DNA from: Couchioplanes caeruleus
GTDB taxonomy: Bacteria > Actinomycetota > Actinomycetes > Mycobacteriales > Micromonosporaceae
DNA length: 64,000 nt
Direction: 5' to 3'
NCBI RefSeq assembly: GCF_023499255.1
Contig: NZ_CP092183.1
Span: forward strand, 2,611,501 to 2,675,500
Position 1 is the first letter of the stretch, and every line of letters begins with the position of its first letter. Shown here piece by piece: positions 43,553 to 52,116 of this stretch. The notes under the pieces were generated by a model. It was not told the DNA's origin. It did not search any database and was given only the letters and a program-made list of their open reading frames with translations. The translations under genes were made by a program, and so were the position numbers.

Positions 43553-46153
43553 TTGAGCCGCCGCGCGCCCAAGGCGTCCATCGACCCCGACACCCGCAAG
43601 ACCTGGCTCCGGCGGGCCCTGCCGCTCGTCAAAGCCCACCGCGCCCTGCTCATCACCTCGCTGGTGCTGTCCTTCGCCGGCCTCGTCGTCCAGGTGCAGA
43701 TCCCCAACCTGGTCCGCATCGGCATCGACCGGGCCGTCGTGGAGCGCACCGCCCAGCTCTCCACGTACGTGTGGTGGATCGTCGCCTTCGCCCTCCTGCA
43801 GGGCGTCATCAACTATCTGGCCCGGCTCTACCTGCTGCGCACCGCCTACGAGCTCGAGTACGACCTGCGCAACATCGTGTACGCCCACCTCGCCCGGATG
43901 CCGTTCGGCTTCTTCGACCGGGTGCAGTCCGGCGAGCTGATGTCGCGTTCCGGCTCCGACATCCGGGCGGTGCAGATGTACCTGTCGTTCGGCCCGTCGA
44001 TCATCGTGCAGTGCCTGATCGCGGTCGTCGCGTTCGGCCTGATGCTCTCCATCAACGTCCCGCTGGCGATCGTCGCGATGGCCACCATGCCGGTCATCGG
44101 CTTCCTCGGCGTCGGCATGCGCAAGGCGATCTTCCCGGTGTCGTGGCTGATCCAGGCCCGGCTGGCCCGGCTCGCCACGGTGGTCGACGAGAACATCCAG
44201 GGCGTACGCATCGTGAAGGCGTTCGCGGCGGAGGGGCGTCAGCTGCGCACCCTCGCCGAGTCCGCCGACGAGGTGCGGTGGGCGTACCTGCAGGACGCCC
44301 GCATCCGCAGCCGATGGAACCCGGTCCTCGACAACCTGCCCCGCCTCGGCCTGGCGCTGGTCCTGCTGGTCGGCGGCCTCATGGTGATCCGCGGCGGGAC
44401 GACGGTCGGCACGATCGTGGCGTTCAACTCGTACGTGCTCATGCTCCAGCCACCGTTCCGCATGCTCGGCATGATGATCATGCTGGGCCAGCGCGCGTCG
44501 GCATCGGCCCGGCGCATCTACGAGATCCTCGACACCCCCAGCGAGATCGTCGACGCTCCCGACCCCGTCGACGTGCGGCTGCGGGGAGACGTGCGTTTCG
44601 AGGACGTACGGTTCGCGTACCCGAACGGCACGCTCGCCCTCGACGGCCTGAACCTGCACGTCACCCCCGGCGAAACGGTCGCGGTCGTGGGCGCCACGGG
44701 CAGCGGCAAGTCCACCCTGGGCCGCCTCCTCGCCCGCTTCTACGACGTGACGTCGTGCCAGGTCACGATCGACGGCCACGACGTCCGTACGCTGCGCCTG
44801 GCAGGCCTGCGCGACCAGGTCGGCATCGTGCCGGACGAGCCGTTCCTGTTCTCGCTGTCCCTGCACGACAACATCGCGTACGGCCGCCCCGAAGCCACCC
44901 GCGCCGAGGTCGAGGACGTGGCCCGCGCGGCCGGCGCCGACGACTTCATCCGCCGGCTCCCGGACGGCTACGACACGGTCGTCGGCGAGCGCGGCTACAC
45001 ACTCTCGGGCGGCCAGCGCCAACGCGTCGCCATCGCCCGCGCGCTGCTGGTCAATCCCCCGATCCTGGTCCTCGACGACGCAACCAGCGCCATCGACGTC
45101 ACGGTCGAACAACGCATCCACGGCTCGCTGCGCGACCGCATGAAGGGCCGCACCACCCTGATCGTCGCCCACCGCCTGTCCACGATCGGCCTCGCCGACC
45201 GCGTGATCCTCATGGAAGCGGGCCGCGTGACGGCGGACGGCACCCACGAATCCCTGCTGGCGACGGAACCCCGATACAGCCGCGTGCTCGCCACCCTCAC
45301 CACCGACGACACCGACGACGACGCCCCGATCGGCCCGGCCACCGCGGCGGTCCGAGCTGGTCCGGCACGTCCGGCTGGTCCGGCACGTCCGGCTGGTCCG
45401 GCACGTCCGGCTGGTCCGGCACGTCCGGCTGGTCCGGCTGGTTCGGCTGGTTCGGCACGTCCTGCTGGTCCGGTTGGTTCGGCTGGTTCGGCTGGTTCGG
45501 GTGGTCCGACGGCCCCGGGCGATGTCGGCGGTCCGGCGGCCCCGGCCGGTCCGGGTGGCACGGTGGCCGCGAATTGGCCGGCCGCCGCCCGCAGCGTGGC
45601 CATTGCGAACGGCGCGGCCTCGGACGGCTCGGCGGCTGCGAACGGCGCGGTGGCGTCCGACGGTGCAGCGGCTGCGAACGGTGCGGCCTCGGACGACACG
45701 GCGACTGCAAACGGCCCGGCGGCTGCGGACGGCCGAGCGGCTGCGGACGGCCCGGCGGCTGCGGATGGCACGGCGGCTACCAACGGCACGGCGGCTGCGG
45801 ACGGCCCGGCAGCTGTGAACAGCCCGAACGGCCCGTCAGCTGCCAACGGCTCGGTGGCGCCCAACGGCTCGGCGGCGCCCAACGGCTCGGCGGCGCCCAA
45901 CGGCTCGGCGGCTGCCAAGGGCGCGGCGAGCCCGGACGGCTCGGCCGTTGACGATGGCGCGGCGGCCTCGGATGGTGTGGCGGTCCAGGGTGGCGCGGTG
46001 GTCTCGGATGGTGTGGCGGTCCAGGGTGGCGCGGCGGCCTCGGATGGTGTGGCGGCCCAGGGCGGCGCGCCGGTCTCGGATGGTGCGGGGGCTGAGGGCG
46101 GCCCGGGCTCCGCGAGCTCGGCGGACGTGGATGATGCGGAGGTCGCGGCGTGA
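43553..46153 (+). CDS. ABC exporter subunit 1 (fused TMD-NBD) with long repetitive C-terminal tail
   Basis: 866 residues; homologues stop near 590. A six-helix transmembrane domain covers about 30-320. The nucleotide-binding domain has Walker A GATGSGKST (about 381), the signature LSGGQ (about 484), Walker B LVLDDATS, and H-loop IVAHRLST. Walker B ends in Asp instead of the catalytic Glu, the mark of the degenerate site of heterodimeric exporters. From about residue 588 to the end is a low-complexity Gly/Ala/Pro/Ser/Asn/Asp tail made of repeats. TTG at 43553 has GAGGAGGG 6 bases upstream. The second subunit starts within its last codon. Likely exports a drug, lipid or peptide. Confidence 0.92.
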   Translation: MSRRAPKASIDPDTRKTWLRRALPLVKAHRALLITSLVLSFAGLVVQVQIPNLVRIGIDRAVVERTAQLSTYVWWIVAFALLQGVINYLARLYLLRTAYELEYDLRNIVYAHLARMPFGFFDRVQSGELMSRSGSDIRAVQMYLSFGPSIIVQCLIAVVAFGLMLSINVPLAIVAMATMPVIGFLGVGMRKAIFPVSWLIQARLARLATVVDENIQGVRIVKAFAAEGRQLRTLAESADEVRWAYLQDARIRSRWNPVLDNLPRLGLALVLLVGGLMVIRGGTTVGTIVAFNSYVLMLQPPFRMLGMMIMLGQRASASARRIYEILDTPSEIVDAPDPVDVRLRGDVRFEDVRFAYPNGTLALDGLNLHVTPGETVAVVGATGSGKSTLGRLLARFYDVTSCQVTIDGHDVRTLRLAGLRDQVGIVPDEPFLFSLSLHDNIAYGRPEATRAEVEDVARAAGADDFIRRLPDGYDTVVGERGYTLSGGQRQRVAIARALLVNPPILVLDDATSAIDVTVEQRIHGSLRDRMKGRTTLIVAHRLSTIGLADRVILMEAGRVTADGTHESLLATEPRYSRVLATLTTDDTDDDAPIGPATAAVRAGPARPAGPARPAGPARPAGPARPAGPAGSAGSARPAGPVGSAGSAGSGGPTAPGDVGGPAAPAGPGGTVAANWPAAARSVAIANGAASDGSAAANGAVASDGAAAANGAASDDTATANGPAAADGRAAADGPAAADGTAATNGTAAADGPAAVNSPNGPSAANGSVAPNGSAAPNGSAAPNGSAAAKGAASPDGSAVDDGAAASDGVAVQGGAVVSDGVAVQGGAAASDGVAAQGGAPVSDGAGAEGGPGSASSADVDDAEVAA
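45361..45504 (+). repeat. Tandem 18-bp/9-bp coding repeats in the exporter tail
   Basis: Four perfect copies of TCCGGCACGTCCGGCTGG (45361-45432), then 9-base variants of TTCGGCTGG to about 45504. They encode Gly-Pro-Ala-Arg-Pro-Ala and Gly-Ser-Ala units. Confidence 0.9.
45845..46078 (+). repeat. Further coding repeats in the exporter tail
   Basis: Four 18-base copies of AACGGCTCGGCGGCGCCC with small changes (45845-45916), and three 36-base copies starting GATGGTGTGGCGG (45971-46078), with a partial fourth copy after them. All keep the frame. Confidence 0.88.
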
Positions 46154-48087
46154 GCCTGTTCGGTGGCGGCTTCGGGGGGTTCAATGCCGGCGGGCGGCCC
46201 TCCGTCGGTGCGGCCGGGCGTAAGGGCAACGGCCTGCCGTTCGCGGGCATCCCGGCCGACCTGGCCGAGGGTGTCGCGAAGCTGGAGGCGCGCGAACCCG
46301 ATCACGGCGATCCCCGCGTGTCCTTCGACCCGGTGGCCGACGGCGGCGGGCGGGTCACGCTCGGGCGGCTCGTCGCCGGGCGGACCGGGCTGCTGGTCGC
46401 CGCCGTGCTGGCCGTGCTCGTGGAGGCGCTGCTGCTGCAGGCCGGCCCGTACCTCGTGCAGGTGGGCATCGACCACGGGATGGTCGGCCGGGACGTGCGG
46501 GTGCTGGTCGGGGCGACCGTCGCCTTCGTGGCCGCCGTGCTGCTCACCGGGGTGGCCACCGCCGTACGCATGCGCCAGAGCGGTCTGCTCGCCGCCTCCG
46601 CCACCCGCGACCTGCGGATCCGGATCTTCGCTCACCTGCAACGGATGTCGCTGGACTACTACACCAGCGAGAAGGCCGGGGTCACCATGACCCGGATGAC
46701 CTCCGACGTGGAGGCGCTGCAGAGCCTGCTCGCGGACGGCTTCGCCCAGTTCGGCATCCAGGCGCTGACGATGGTGCTGGTCACCGGCGTGCTCCTCCAC
46801 TACAACGTGGAGCTGACGCTGATCACGCTGCTGCTCATCGTGCCGCCGCTGACGGTGGCGTCGCTGTGGTTCCGGCGGGCGGCCGACCGTGGTTACAACC
46901 GGCAGCGGGACACGATCGCCGCCATGTTCGCCGACCTGTCGGAGAGCCTCAACGGGGCGCGCGTGATCACCGCCCACAACCGGCAGGACCGCAACATCGT
47001 CGCGCACCGGGACGTCGTGGGCGCCTATCGCGACGCGAACGACTTCACCGGGCGGATCAACGCCGTCTACGGCCCCGGGACGTCGGCGATCGGCCTGCTC
47101 GGCATGGCGGCGCTGCTGCTGATCGGCGGTCGCATGGTGCTGCGCGGTTCGCTGACCATCGGCGAGCTCACCGCCTTCGTGCTCTATCTGAACTCGTTCT
47201 TCCAGCCCGTGCAGCAGCTGGTCCAGCTCTACACCCAGTACCAGCAGGGCCGGGCCGCGGTGGGGAAGATCAACGGGCTGCTCGGCACGGCGCCGTCCGT
47301 ACGCCCCAAGCCCGGCGCGGTCGAGCTCCCACCGGTCCGCGGCGAGATCGTCCTCGACGACGTGACCTTCGGCTACCTGCCCGACCGGCCCGTCCTGGAG
47401 CACGTGCGCCTCACGGTCCGGCCCGGTGAGACCATCGCCTGCGTCGGGCCCACCGGCGCCGGCAAGTCGACGCTGGCCAAGCTCGTCACGCGGCTCTACG
47501 ACCCGACCGGCGGCCGGATCCTCATCGACGGCCACGACCTGCGGGACGTCACGCTGGAATCGCTGCGCCGGCAGATCGGCGTGGTGCCGCAGGAGCCGTT
47601 CCTCTTCGCCGGGACGCTGCGCGACAACATCGCCTTCGCCCGGCCGGATGCGTCCGACGCCGAAGTGTGGGCGGCCGTGGACGAGGTGGGACTGCGTGAC
47701 CTGGTGGAGCGCTCGCCGGAGGGCCTGCAGACCCCGCTGCACGAGCGCGGCCAGTCGGTGTCGTCGGGGGAGCGGCAGCTGCTCGCGCTGGCCCGCGCCT
47801 TCCTGGCCGAGCCGCGGGTGGTGGTGCTGGACGAGGCGACGTCGAGCCTCGACCTGCGCAGCGAGCTGCGGGTGGAGGCGGCCCTGGACCGGCTGCTGCA
47901 GGGACGCACGGCGATCCTGGTCGCGCACCGGCTCTCCACCGCGATGCGCGCCGACCGGATCATCGTGGTGGACGATCACGGCATCGTGGAGTCGGGAAGT
48001 CACGATGAGCTGGTCGCCGCCGGCGGCCGCTACGCACAGATGTACGCGACCTGGGCGGCACACGGCGCGACCGACCACGCAGCGTGA
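46150..48087 (+). CDS. ABC exporter subunit 2 (fused TMD-NBD)
   Basis: 645 residues. A Gly-rich N-terminus (LFGGGFGGFNAGGRPSVG) precedes the six-helix domain (about 75-370). The nucleotide-binding domain has Walker A GPTGAGKST (about 435), VPQEPFLFAGTL, Walker B VVVLDEATSSLD with the catalytic Glu, and H-loop LVAHRLST. Its signature reads SSGER instead of LSGGQ. With subunit 1 (good signature, poor Walker B) this gives one consensus and one degenerate ATP site, exactly as in asymmetric heterodimeric exporters. GTG at 46150 overlaps the first subunit's stop by 4 bases, coupling their translation. Confidence 0.94.
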   Translation: MSLFGGGFGGFNAGGRPSVGAAGRKGNGLPFAGIPADLAEGVAKLEAREPDHGDPRVSFDPVADGGGRVTLGRLVAGRTGLLVAAVLAVLVEALLLQAGPYLVQVGIDHGMVGRDVRVLVGATVAFVAAVLLTGVATAVRMRQSGLLAASATRDLRIRIFAHLQRMSLDYYTSEKAGVTMTRMTSDVEALQSLLADGFAQFGIQALTMVLVTGVLLHYNVELTLITLLLIVPPLTVASLWFRRAADRGYNRQRDTIAAMFADLSESLNGARVITAHNRQDRNIVAHRDVVGAYRDANDFTGRINAVYGPGTSAIGLLGMAALLLIGGRMVLRGSLTIGELTAFVLYLNSFFQPVQQLVQLYTQYQQGRAAVGKINGLLGTAPSVRPKPGAVELPPVRGEIVLDDVTFGYLPDRPVLEHVRLTVRPGETIACVGPTGAGKSTLAKLVTRLYDPTGGRILIDGHDLRDVTLESLRRQIGVVPQEPFLFAGTLRDNIAFARPDASDAEVWAAVDEVGLRDLVERSPEGLQTPLHERGQSVSSGERQLLALARAFLAEPRVVVLDEATSSLDLRSELRVEAALDRLLQGRTAILVAHRLSTAMRADRIIVVDDHGIVESGSHDELVAAGGRYAQMYATWAAHGATDHAA

Positions 48088-48173
48088 GGAGTGCGTCCCG
48101 GGTTGTGTCCGGTGGCTGCTGCCGGTAGGCAGAGAGGGTCTGTCCACACTCTCTCTATCGCGCCGGAGGCACG

Positions 48174-49967
48174 ATGCGGTTCTCTCTCGCGCTCGCCACC
48201 ACGGTCACCCTCGCTATGACAACCGTCACCCTGGCCCCGACCAGCGCGAACGCTCACGCGACACCCAACGGTCCCACCGCGGTGGGCTTCGGCGGCGCCG
48301 TCTCGACCGTCGATACCACCGCCACCGCCGTCGGCCTGGACGTGCTCCGCCGCGGCGGCAACGCCGTCGACGCCGCGGTCGCCGCGGCGGCCACCCTCGG
48401 CGTCACCGAGCCCTTCTCCGCGGGCATCGGCGGCGGCGGCTTCTTCGTCTACTACGACGCCAAGCGGCACGCGGTCAGCACGATCGACGGGCGCGAGTCC
48501 GGCCCGGCCACGATGACCGAGACGACGTTCATCGACCCCGCCGACGGCCAGCCGTACGACTTCCAGGAGGCCCGGGTCAGCGGCCTCTCGGTCGGCACGC
48601 CCGGCACGCTGGCGACCTGGGAGGCGGCGTCCCGCAAGTGGGGCACCCGGCCGCTCGGCGCTCTGCTGCTGCCGGCCGCGAAGGTGGCCGACCGCGGCTT
48701 CCCCGTCGACGCCACGTTCCACCAGCAGGTCGCCGACAACGCCGCGCAGTTCGCCCAGTTCGGGTCCACCTCGGAGATCTACCTGCCCGGTGGCGCCCCG
48801 CCCGCGGTCGGCTCGACCCTGCGCAACCCCGACCTCGCCGACACCTACCGGCTGATCGCCCGCCGCGGCACCGGCGTGTTCTACCGCGGACCGATCGGCG
48901 CCGACGTCGTCCGTACGGTGCAGCACCCGCCCGTCGACCCGACTCCCGCCCTGCCGTGGGCGTACCCGATCCGTCCCGGTGATCTGCGCATGTCGGACCT
49001 GGCGCACTACCAGGTCCGCTACCCGGCGCCGACCAGGTCCGGCTACCGCGGGCTGAGCGTGTACGGCATGTCCACGCCGTCCAGCGGCGGCACGGCGGTG
49101 AGCGAGGCGCTGAACATCCTCGAGAAGACCGACCTGTCCAAGGTCTCGATGACCCAGGCGCTGCACCGGTACCTGGAGTCGAGCGCGCTGTCGTTCGCCG
49201 ACCGCAACCGTTATGTCGGGGCGTACACGCCGCAGCCCGTGCTCGACAAGCTGGTCAGCGACGGCTGGGCGAGCCAGCGCGCCTGCCAGATCAACCCGGA
49301 CCACGCGCTGACCAAGCCGGTCCCGCCGGGCGACATCAACGCCTCGGGCTGCACGCCCGCGCCGGTCGGCGGCCCGGTGGAACAGGGCCAGAGCACGACC
49401 AACCTGACCGTGGCCGACCGGTGGGGCAACGTCGTCGAGTACACGCTGACGATCGAGCAGACCGGCGGCAACGCCATGGTCGTCCCCGGCCGCGGCTTCC
49501 TGCTCAACAACGAACTGACGGACTTCAATTTCACGGGTACGCAGGGAAGCGCGCCGGACCCGAACCTGCCCGGCCCCGGCAAGCGCCCGCGCAGCTCGAT
49601 GTCGCCGACCATCGTCCTCAAGGACGGCAAGCCGTTCCTGGCCGCCGGGTCGCCCGGCGGCGCGACCATCATCACGACGGTGCTGCAGATCCTGGTGAAC
49701 CGCATCGACCTCGGGATGACCCTGCCGGAGGCGATGGCGGCGCCGCGTGCCTCGCAGCGCAACACGCCCGGAATCCAGGCCGAACCGGCATTCCACCAGC
49801 GGTACGGGCCCGGCCTGGAAGCGCTGGGCCACACGTTCGGCCCGGACGTGGCGGAGCTCGGCGCGGCCACCGCGATCGAGTTCACCCGCCACGGCGGACT
49901 GATCGCCACGGCGGAACCGGTCCGCCGCGGCGGCGGCTCAGCCGGCGTGCTCTGGCCGCGACGATAG
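48174..49967 (+). CDS. ggt: Secreted gamma-glutamyltransferase
   Basis: 597 residues. Signal peptide about 1-27. The family core is present: GLDVLRRGGNAVDAAVAAAATLGVTEPFSAGIGGGGFFVYYD, then the autoprocessing site GQSTTNLTVAD, where Thr about 408 becomes the N-terminal nucleophile of the small subunit, and PGKRPRSSMSPTIVLKDGKPFLAAGSPGG near 480-510, which forms the oxyanion hole. The usual TTHxSV motif reads TTNLTV, with Asn in place of His. It hydrolyses or transfers gamma-glutamyl groups from glutathione-like peptides. ATG at 48174 has GGAGG upstream. It follows the ABC exporter by 86 bases on the same strand. Confidence 0.93.
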   Translation: MRFSLALATTVTLAMTTVTLAPTSANAHATPNGPTAVGFGGAVSTVDTTATAVGLDVLRRGGNAVDAAVAAAATLGVTEPFSAGIGGGGFFVYYDAKRHAVSTIDGRESGPATMTETTFIDPADGQPYDFQEARVSGLSVGTPGTLATWEAASRKWGTRPLGALLLPAAKVADRGFPVDATFHQQVADNAAQFAQFGSTSEIYLPGGAPPAVGSTLRNPDLADTYRLIARRGTGVFYRGPIGADVVRTVQHPPVDPTPALPWAYPIRPGDLRMSDLAHYQVRYPAPTRSGYRGLSVYGMSTPSSGGTAVSEALNILEKTDLSKVSMTQALHRYLESSALSFADRNRYVGAYTPQPVLDKLVSDGWASQRACQINPDHALTKPVPPGDINASGCTPAPVGGPVEQGQSTTNLTVADRWGNVVEYTLTIEQTGGNAMVVPGRGFLLNNELTDFNFTGTQGSAPDPNLPGPGKRPRSSMSPTIVLKDGKPFLAAGSPGGATIITTVLQILVNRIDLGMTLPEAMAAPRASQRNTPGIQAEPAFHQRYGPGLEALGHTFGPDVAELGAATAIEFTRHGGLIATAEPVRRGGGSAGVLWPRR

Positions 49968-49977
49968 AACGCCGAAC

Positions 49978-50015
49978 GAGAAACGGGCGGGCCGCTCACG
50001 GCCCGCCCGTTTCTC
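49978..50015. terminator. Strong bidirectional terminator after ggt
   Basis: A perfect 17-base-pair stem (arms 49978-49994 and 49999-50015, GAGAAACGGGCGG paired with CCGCCCGTTTCTC) with a CTCA loop. The convergent gene's stop codon (50014-50016) is inside the right arm. Confidence 0.92.
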
Positions 50016-50652
50016 ATGCTGTCAGCGCGATGGTCAGCGCACCCGCCGCCACCAGCACCCCCGCCCACAGCTTGTCCACGTTGAACCAGGCCCGGCGCAG
50101 CACGTTCAGCCCCACGAACTCGTACACCAGCACCGCACATCCGCCCATCACCGCGAACATCGCCACGGTGTGCACGCCGGCGGCGAGCAGGCCCTGCAGT
50201 GCCCCGCCCGGGGCCGCCGCCATCGTGTGTGCCATGTGCGGGCCGGTGGCCATGGGCGTGGTCGCCAGGACCGGGAGGAGCATCAGGCCGGCGCCGTGCG
50301 CCGAGGACATGAGGAACGACCAGCCGGCGAGCTGGGCCCGGGACAGTCGCATGCCCGCCCACCGGAAGTGCCGCTCGGACAGCAGCCGCCACAGGCCGAA
50401 GCCGACCAGGAGGACGCCGCCCGTGATGGCCACGACGTTGCCGGCCACGGCCGACCGGGTCGCCGAGACGACCGCCGCCACGATCGCCACCGAGGCGAGG
50501 TGCCCGGCGGCGATCGGGGGCAGCGAGCGCAGGAGCACCGTACGGCTGCCTTCCTGCATGCCGCGGGCCACCGCGAAGAGCCAGCCCATCGCGGGGTTGA
50601 GGCCGTGGAACGCGCCGAGCGCGGCGAGGGCGGCGAGCTGACCAGCCGTCAC
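50014..50652 (-). CDS. Polytopic membrane protein, partner of the SBP56 gene
   Basis: 212 residues, about six membrane helices. The first helix has LGAFHGLNPAMGWLFAVARGMQE, a His/Asn/Pro motif that resembles the metal-transporting NicO/UreH and related families. A second His-rich helix pair contains SFLMSSAHGAGLMLLPVL and GVHTVAMFAVMGG. The GTG at 50652 overlaps the SBP56 stop by 4 bases, so the two are coupled. It may supply or export a metal or sulfur species for the methanethiol oxidase; this is inference from position. The stop lies inside the terminator stem. Confidence 0.82.
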   Translation of the reverse strand: MTAGQLAALAALGAFHGLNPAMGWLFAVARGMQEGSRTVLLRSLPPIAAGHLASVAIVAAVVSATRSAVAGNVVAITGGVLLVGFGLWRLLSERHFRWAGMRLSRAQLAGWSFLMSSAHGAGLMLLPVLATTPMATGPHMAHTMAAAPGGALQGLLAAGVHTVAMFAVMGGCAVLVYEFVGLNVLRRAWFNVDKLWAGVLVAAGALTIALTA

Positions 50653-52061
50653 GGGAAGCAGTACGAGTCGGACGAGGCGTCGCCGCCCTGCAGCCGGGTC
50701 TGGTGCACGCGCAGCCCGCGGAACTCGTCGCCGTGCGGGAAGAAGCGTTCGTCCAGCGTCATGCCACCGTTCTCCGTGTCCACGTCGATCTTCGCCATCC
50801 ACGCGCCGACGCCGTGCGGGTAGAACTGGTCGTCCCAGGAGCCGTACAGCGAGTTGGTGACGTAGACCCGCTTGCCGTCGCGGCTGATCTCGACCATCTG
50901 GGGGCCGCCGGCGAGCCGTTCGTCCGGGGCGGACGGGTGCGGCACGCGACCGGTCACGCCGCCGAGCCGGATCGAGCCGGTCTCCCTCGGGTGGAACGGG
51001 TCGGAGACGTCGAACTGCTTGAGCTCGCCCGTACCCCAGCAGGAGACGTAGAGGAACCGGTCGTCGACGGACAGGTCGATGTCGGTGACCAGCGGCGGCA
51101 CGGCCCCGAACGGCTGCAGCGCCGGCGGCAGGTCCGCGGCGTCCGCGGGCTCGGCGGGGATGTCGATGACCTTCGTGACCTTGAATTCCCCGTTGTCCCG
51201 GTGCCACACCCAGACCGACGCCGACAGGTCCTCGACGCTGGTGACGACACCGACGAAGCCGTACTCCTTGCGCGGGTCGTGGGCCGGGCGCAGCTCGAGG
51301 GGCATCTGGTACTGGTCGCCGAGGTCGACGGTCTGCACGAGGGTGCGCTTGGCGAGGTCCCAGAAGTGGATGCTGTGGCCGTACTTGCGGCCGACCAGCA
51401 GCTCCGGGTTGATGCCGTCCTCGATCATCGACGGCGTGCCCCACTCCGACGACACCAGCACGTCGCGGGTCAGGTGCCACCAGAAGTCGTACGCGAAGTA
51501 CTGGTCGCCGCGGTCGTTCTCCCAGGCGCCACGTACCTCGAACGTGGTGTGGTCCAGGATCGCGATGCCGCCCGGGCCCTCGGTGGAACCGCCGCCCAGC
51601 GCGGACACGTAGATGCCGTCCGGTCCGCAATGGATCGTGTGCGGCCGCGAATAGCCCGCCTTCGTGGCCAGGTCCTCCGCCGGGATCTCCTTGACCAGCC
51701 TCGGGTTGCGCGGGTCGTCCTTGGTGTCGAGCACGTAGATCCGGGAGGACCGCAGGCCGGGCACGATCAGGTAGCGCCGCTCGACGTGCGGGTGCGGCGC
51801 GGACGGGCACAGCGCGCTCGAGCACGCGTTCCAGCCGAAGTGGTGCAGCTCGTCGCCGGTGTGCGGGAGGTCGGTCCAGCCCACCACCGTCCCGTACGCG
51901 CCGGAAGCGGGATCGGTGTCCACGACGGCGATGGCGTCGGGCTTCTCGGCGGCGCGGTCGAAGGCCGCGACGTAGGCCAGCTGCTCGGCGGGCGCTCGCA
52001 CGGCGTCGCGCGGCGAGGCGTAGAACGTGGGGTCAGGGGTCCACCGGGTCATGGAGGTCAT
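50649..52061 (-). CDS. SBP56/methanethiol oxidase-like protein
   Basis: 470 residues, normal for the selenium-binding-protein-56 family, whose bacterial members oxidise methanethiol to formaldehyde, sulfide and hydrogen peroxide. Recognisable segments are DELHHFGWNACSSALC (conserved Cys), YSRPHTIHCGPDGIYVSALG, EWGTPSMIEDG, YGHSIHFWDL, DDRFLYVSCWGTGELKQFD, and the end GLRVHQTRLQGGDASSDSYCFP. His clusters probably bind copper. There is no signal peptide, unlike some periplasmic relatives. Two in-frame ATGs, 52061 and 52052, are possible; AGGA lies about 9 bases before the second. Tandem TTGACA repeats lie upstream. The histidine kinase gene precedes it on the same strand. Confidence 0.9.
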   Translation of the reverse strand: MTSMTRWTPDPTFYASPRDAVRAPAEQLAYVAAFDRAAEKPDAIAVVDTDPASGAYGTVVGWTDLPHTGDELHHFGWNACSSALCPSAPHPHVERRYLIVPGLRSSRIYVLDTKDDPRNPRLVKEIPAEDLATKAGYSRPHTIHCGPDGIYVSALGGGSTEGPGGIAILDHTTFEVRGAWENDRGDQYFAYDFWWHLTRDVLVSSEWGTPSMIEDGINPELLVGRKYGHSIHFWDLAKRTLVQTVDLGDQYQMPLELRPAHDPRKEYGFVGVVTSVEDLSASVWVWHRDNGEFKVTKVIDIPAEPADAADLPPALQPFGAVPPLVTDIDLSVDDRFLYVSCWGTGELKQFDVSDPFHPRETGSIRLGGVTGRVPHPSAPDERLAGGPQMVEISRDGKRVYVTNSLYGSWDDQFYPHGVGAWMAKIDVDTENGGMTLDERFFPHGDEFRGLRVHQTRLQGGDASSDSYCFP

Positions 52062-52098
52062 CCTCGTCCCGCGGACCGCCGCTGACCAGGGGGGAAAG

Positions 52099-52116
52099 TG
52101 TCAACAGGTTGTCAAC
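52099..52116 (-). promoter_or_regulatory. Tandem TTGACA repeats before the SBP56 gene
   Basis: GTTGACA occurs twice on the minus strand (52116-52110 and 52105-52099), spaced by 11 bases, one helical turn. The second histidine-kinase codons overlap the first copy. No clear -10 box follows either copy, so they may be an operator or one may be a -35 box. Confidence 0.4.

Noticed and set aside
41546..45247. A 1233-codon open frame on the minus strand, and similar long antisense frames (such as 11259-13634)
   Set aside because: They are antisense to well-supported genes, have no ribosome-binding site or motif and consist of Arg/Gly/Ala/Pro/Val/His-rich sequence typical of high-GC shadow frames.
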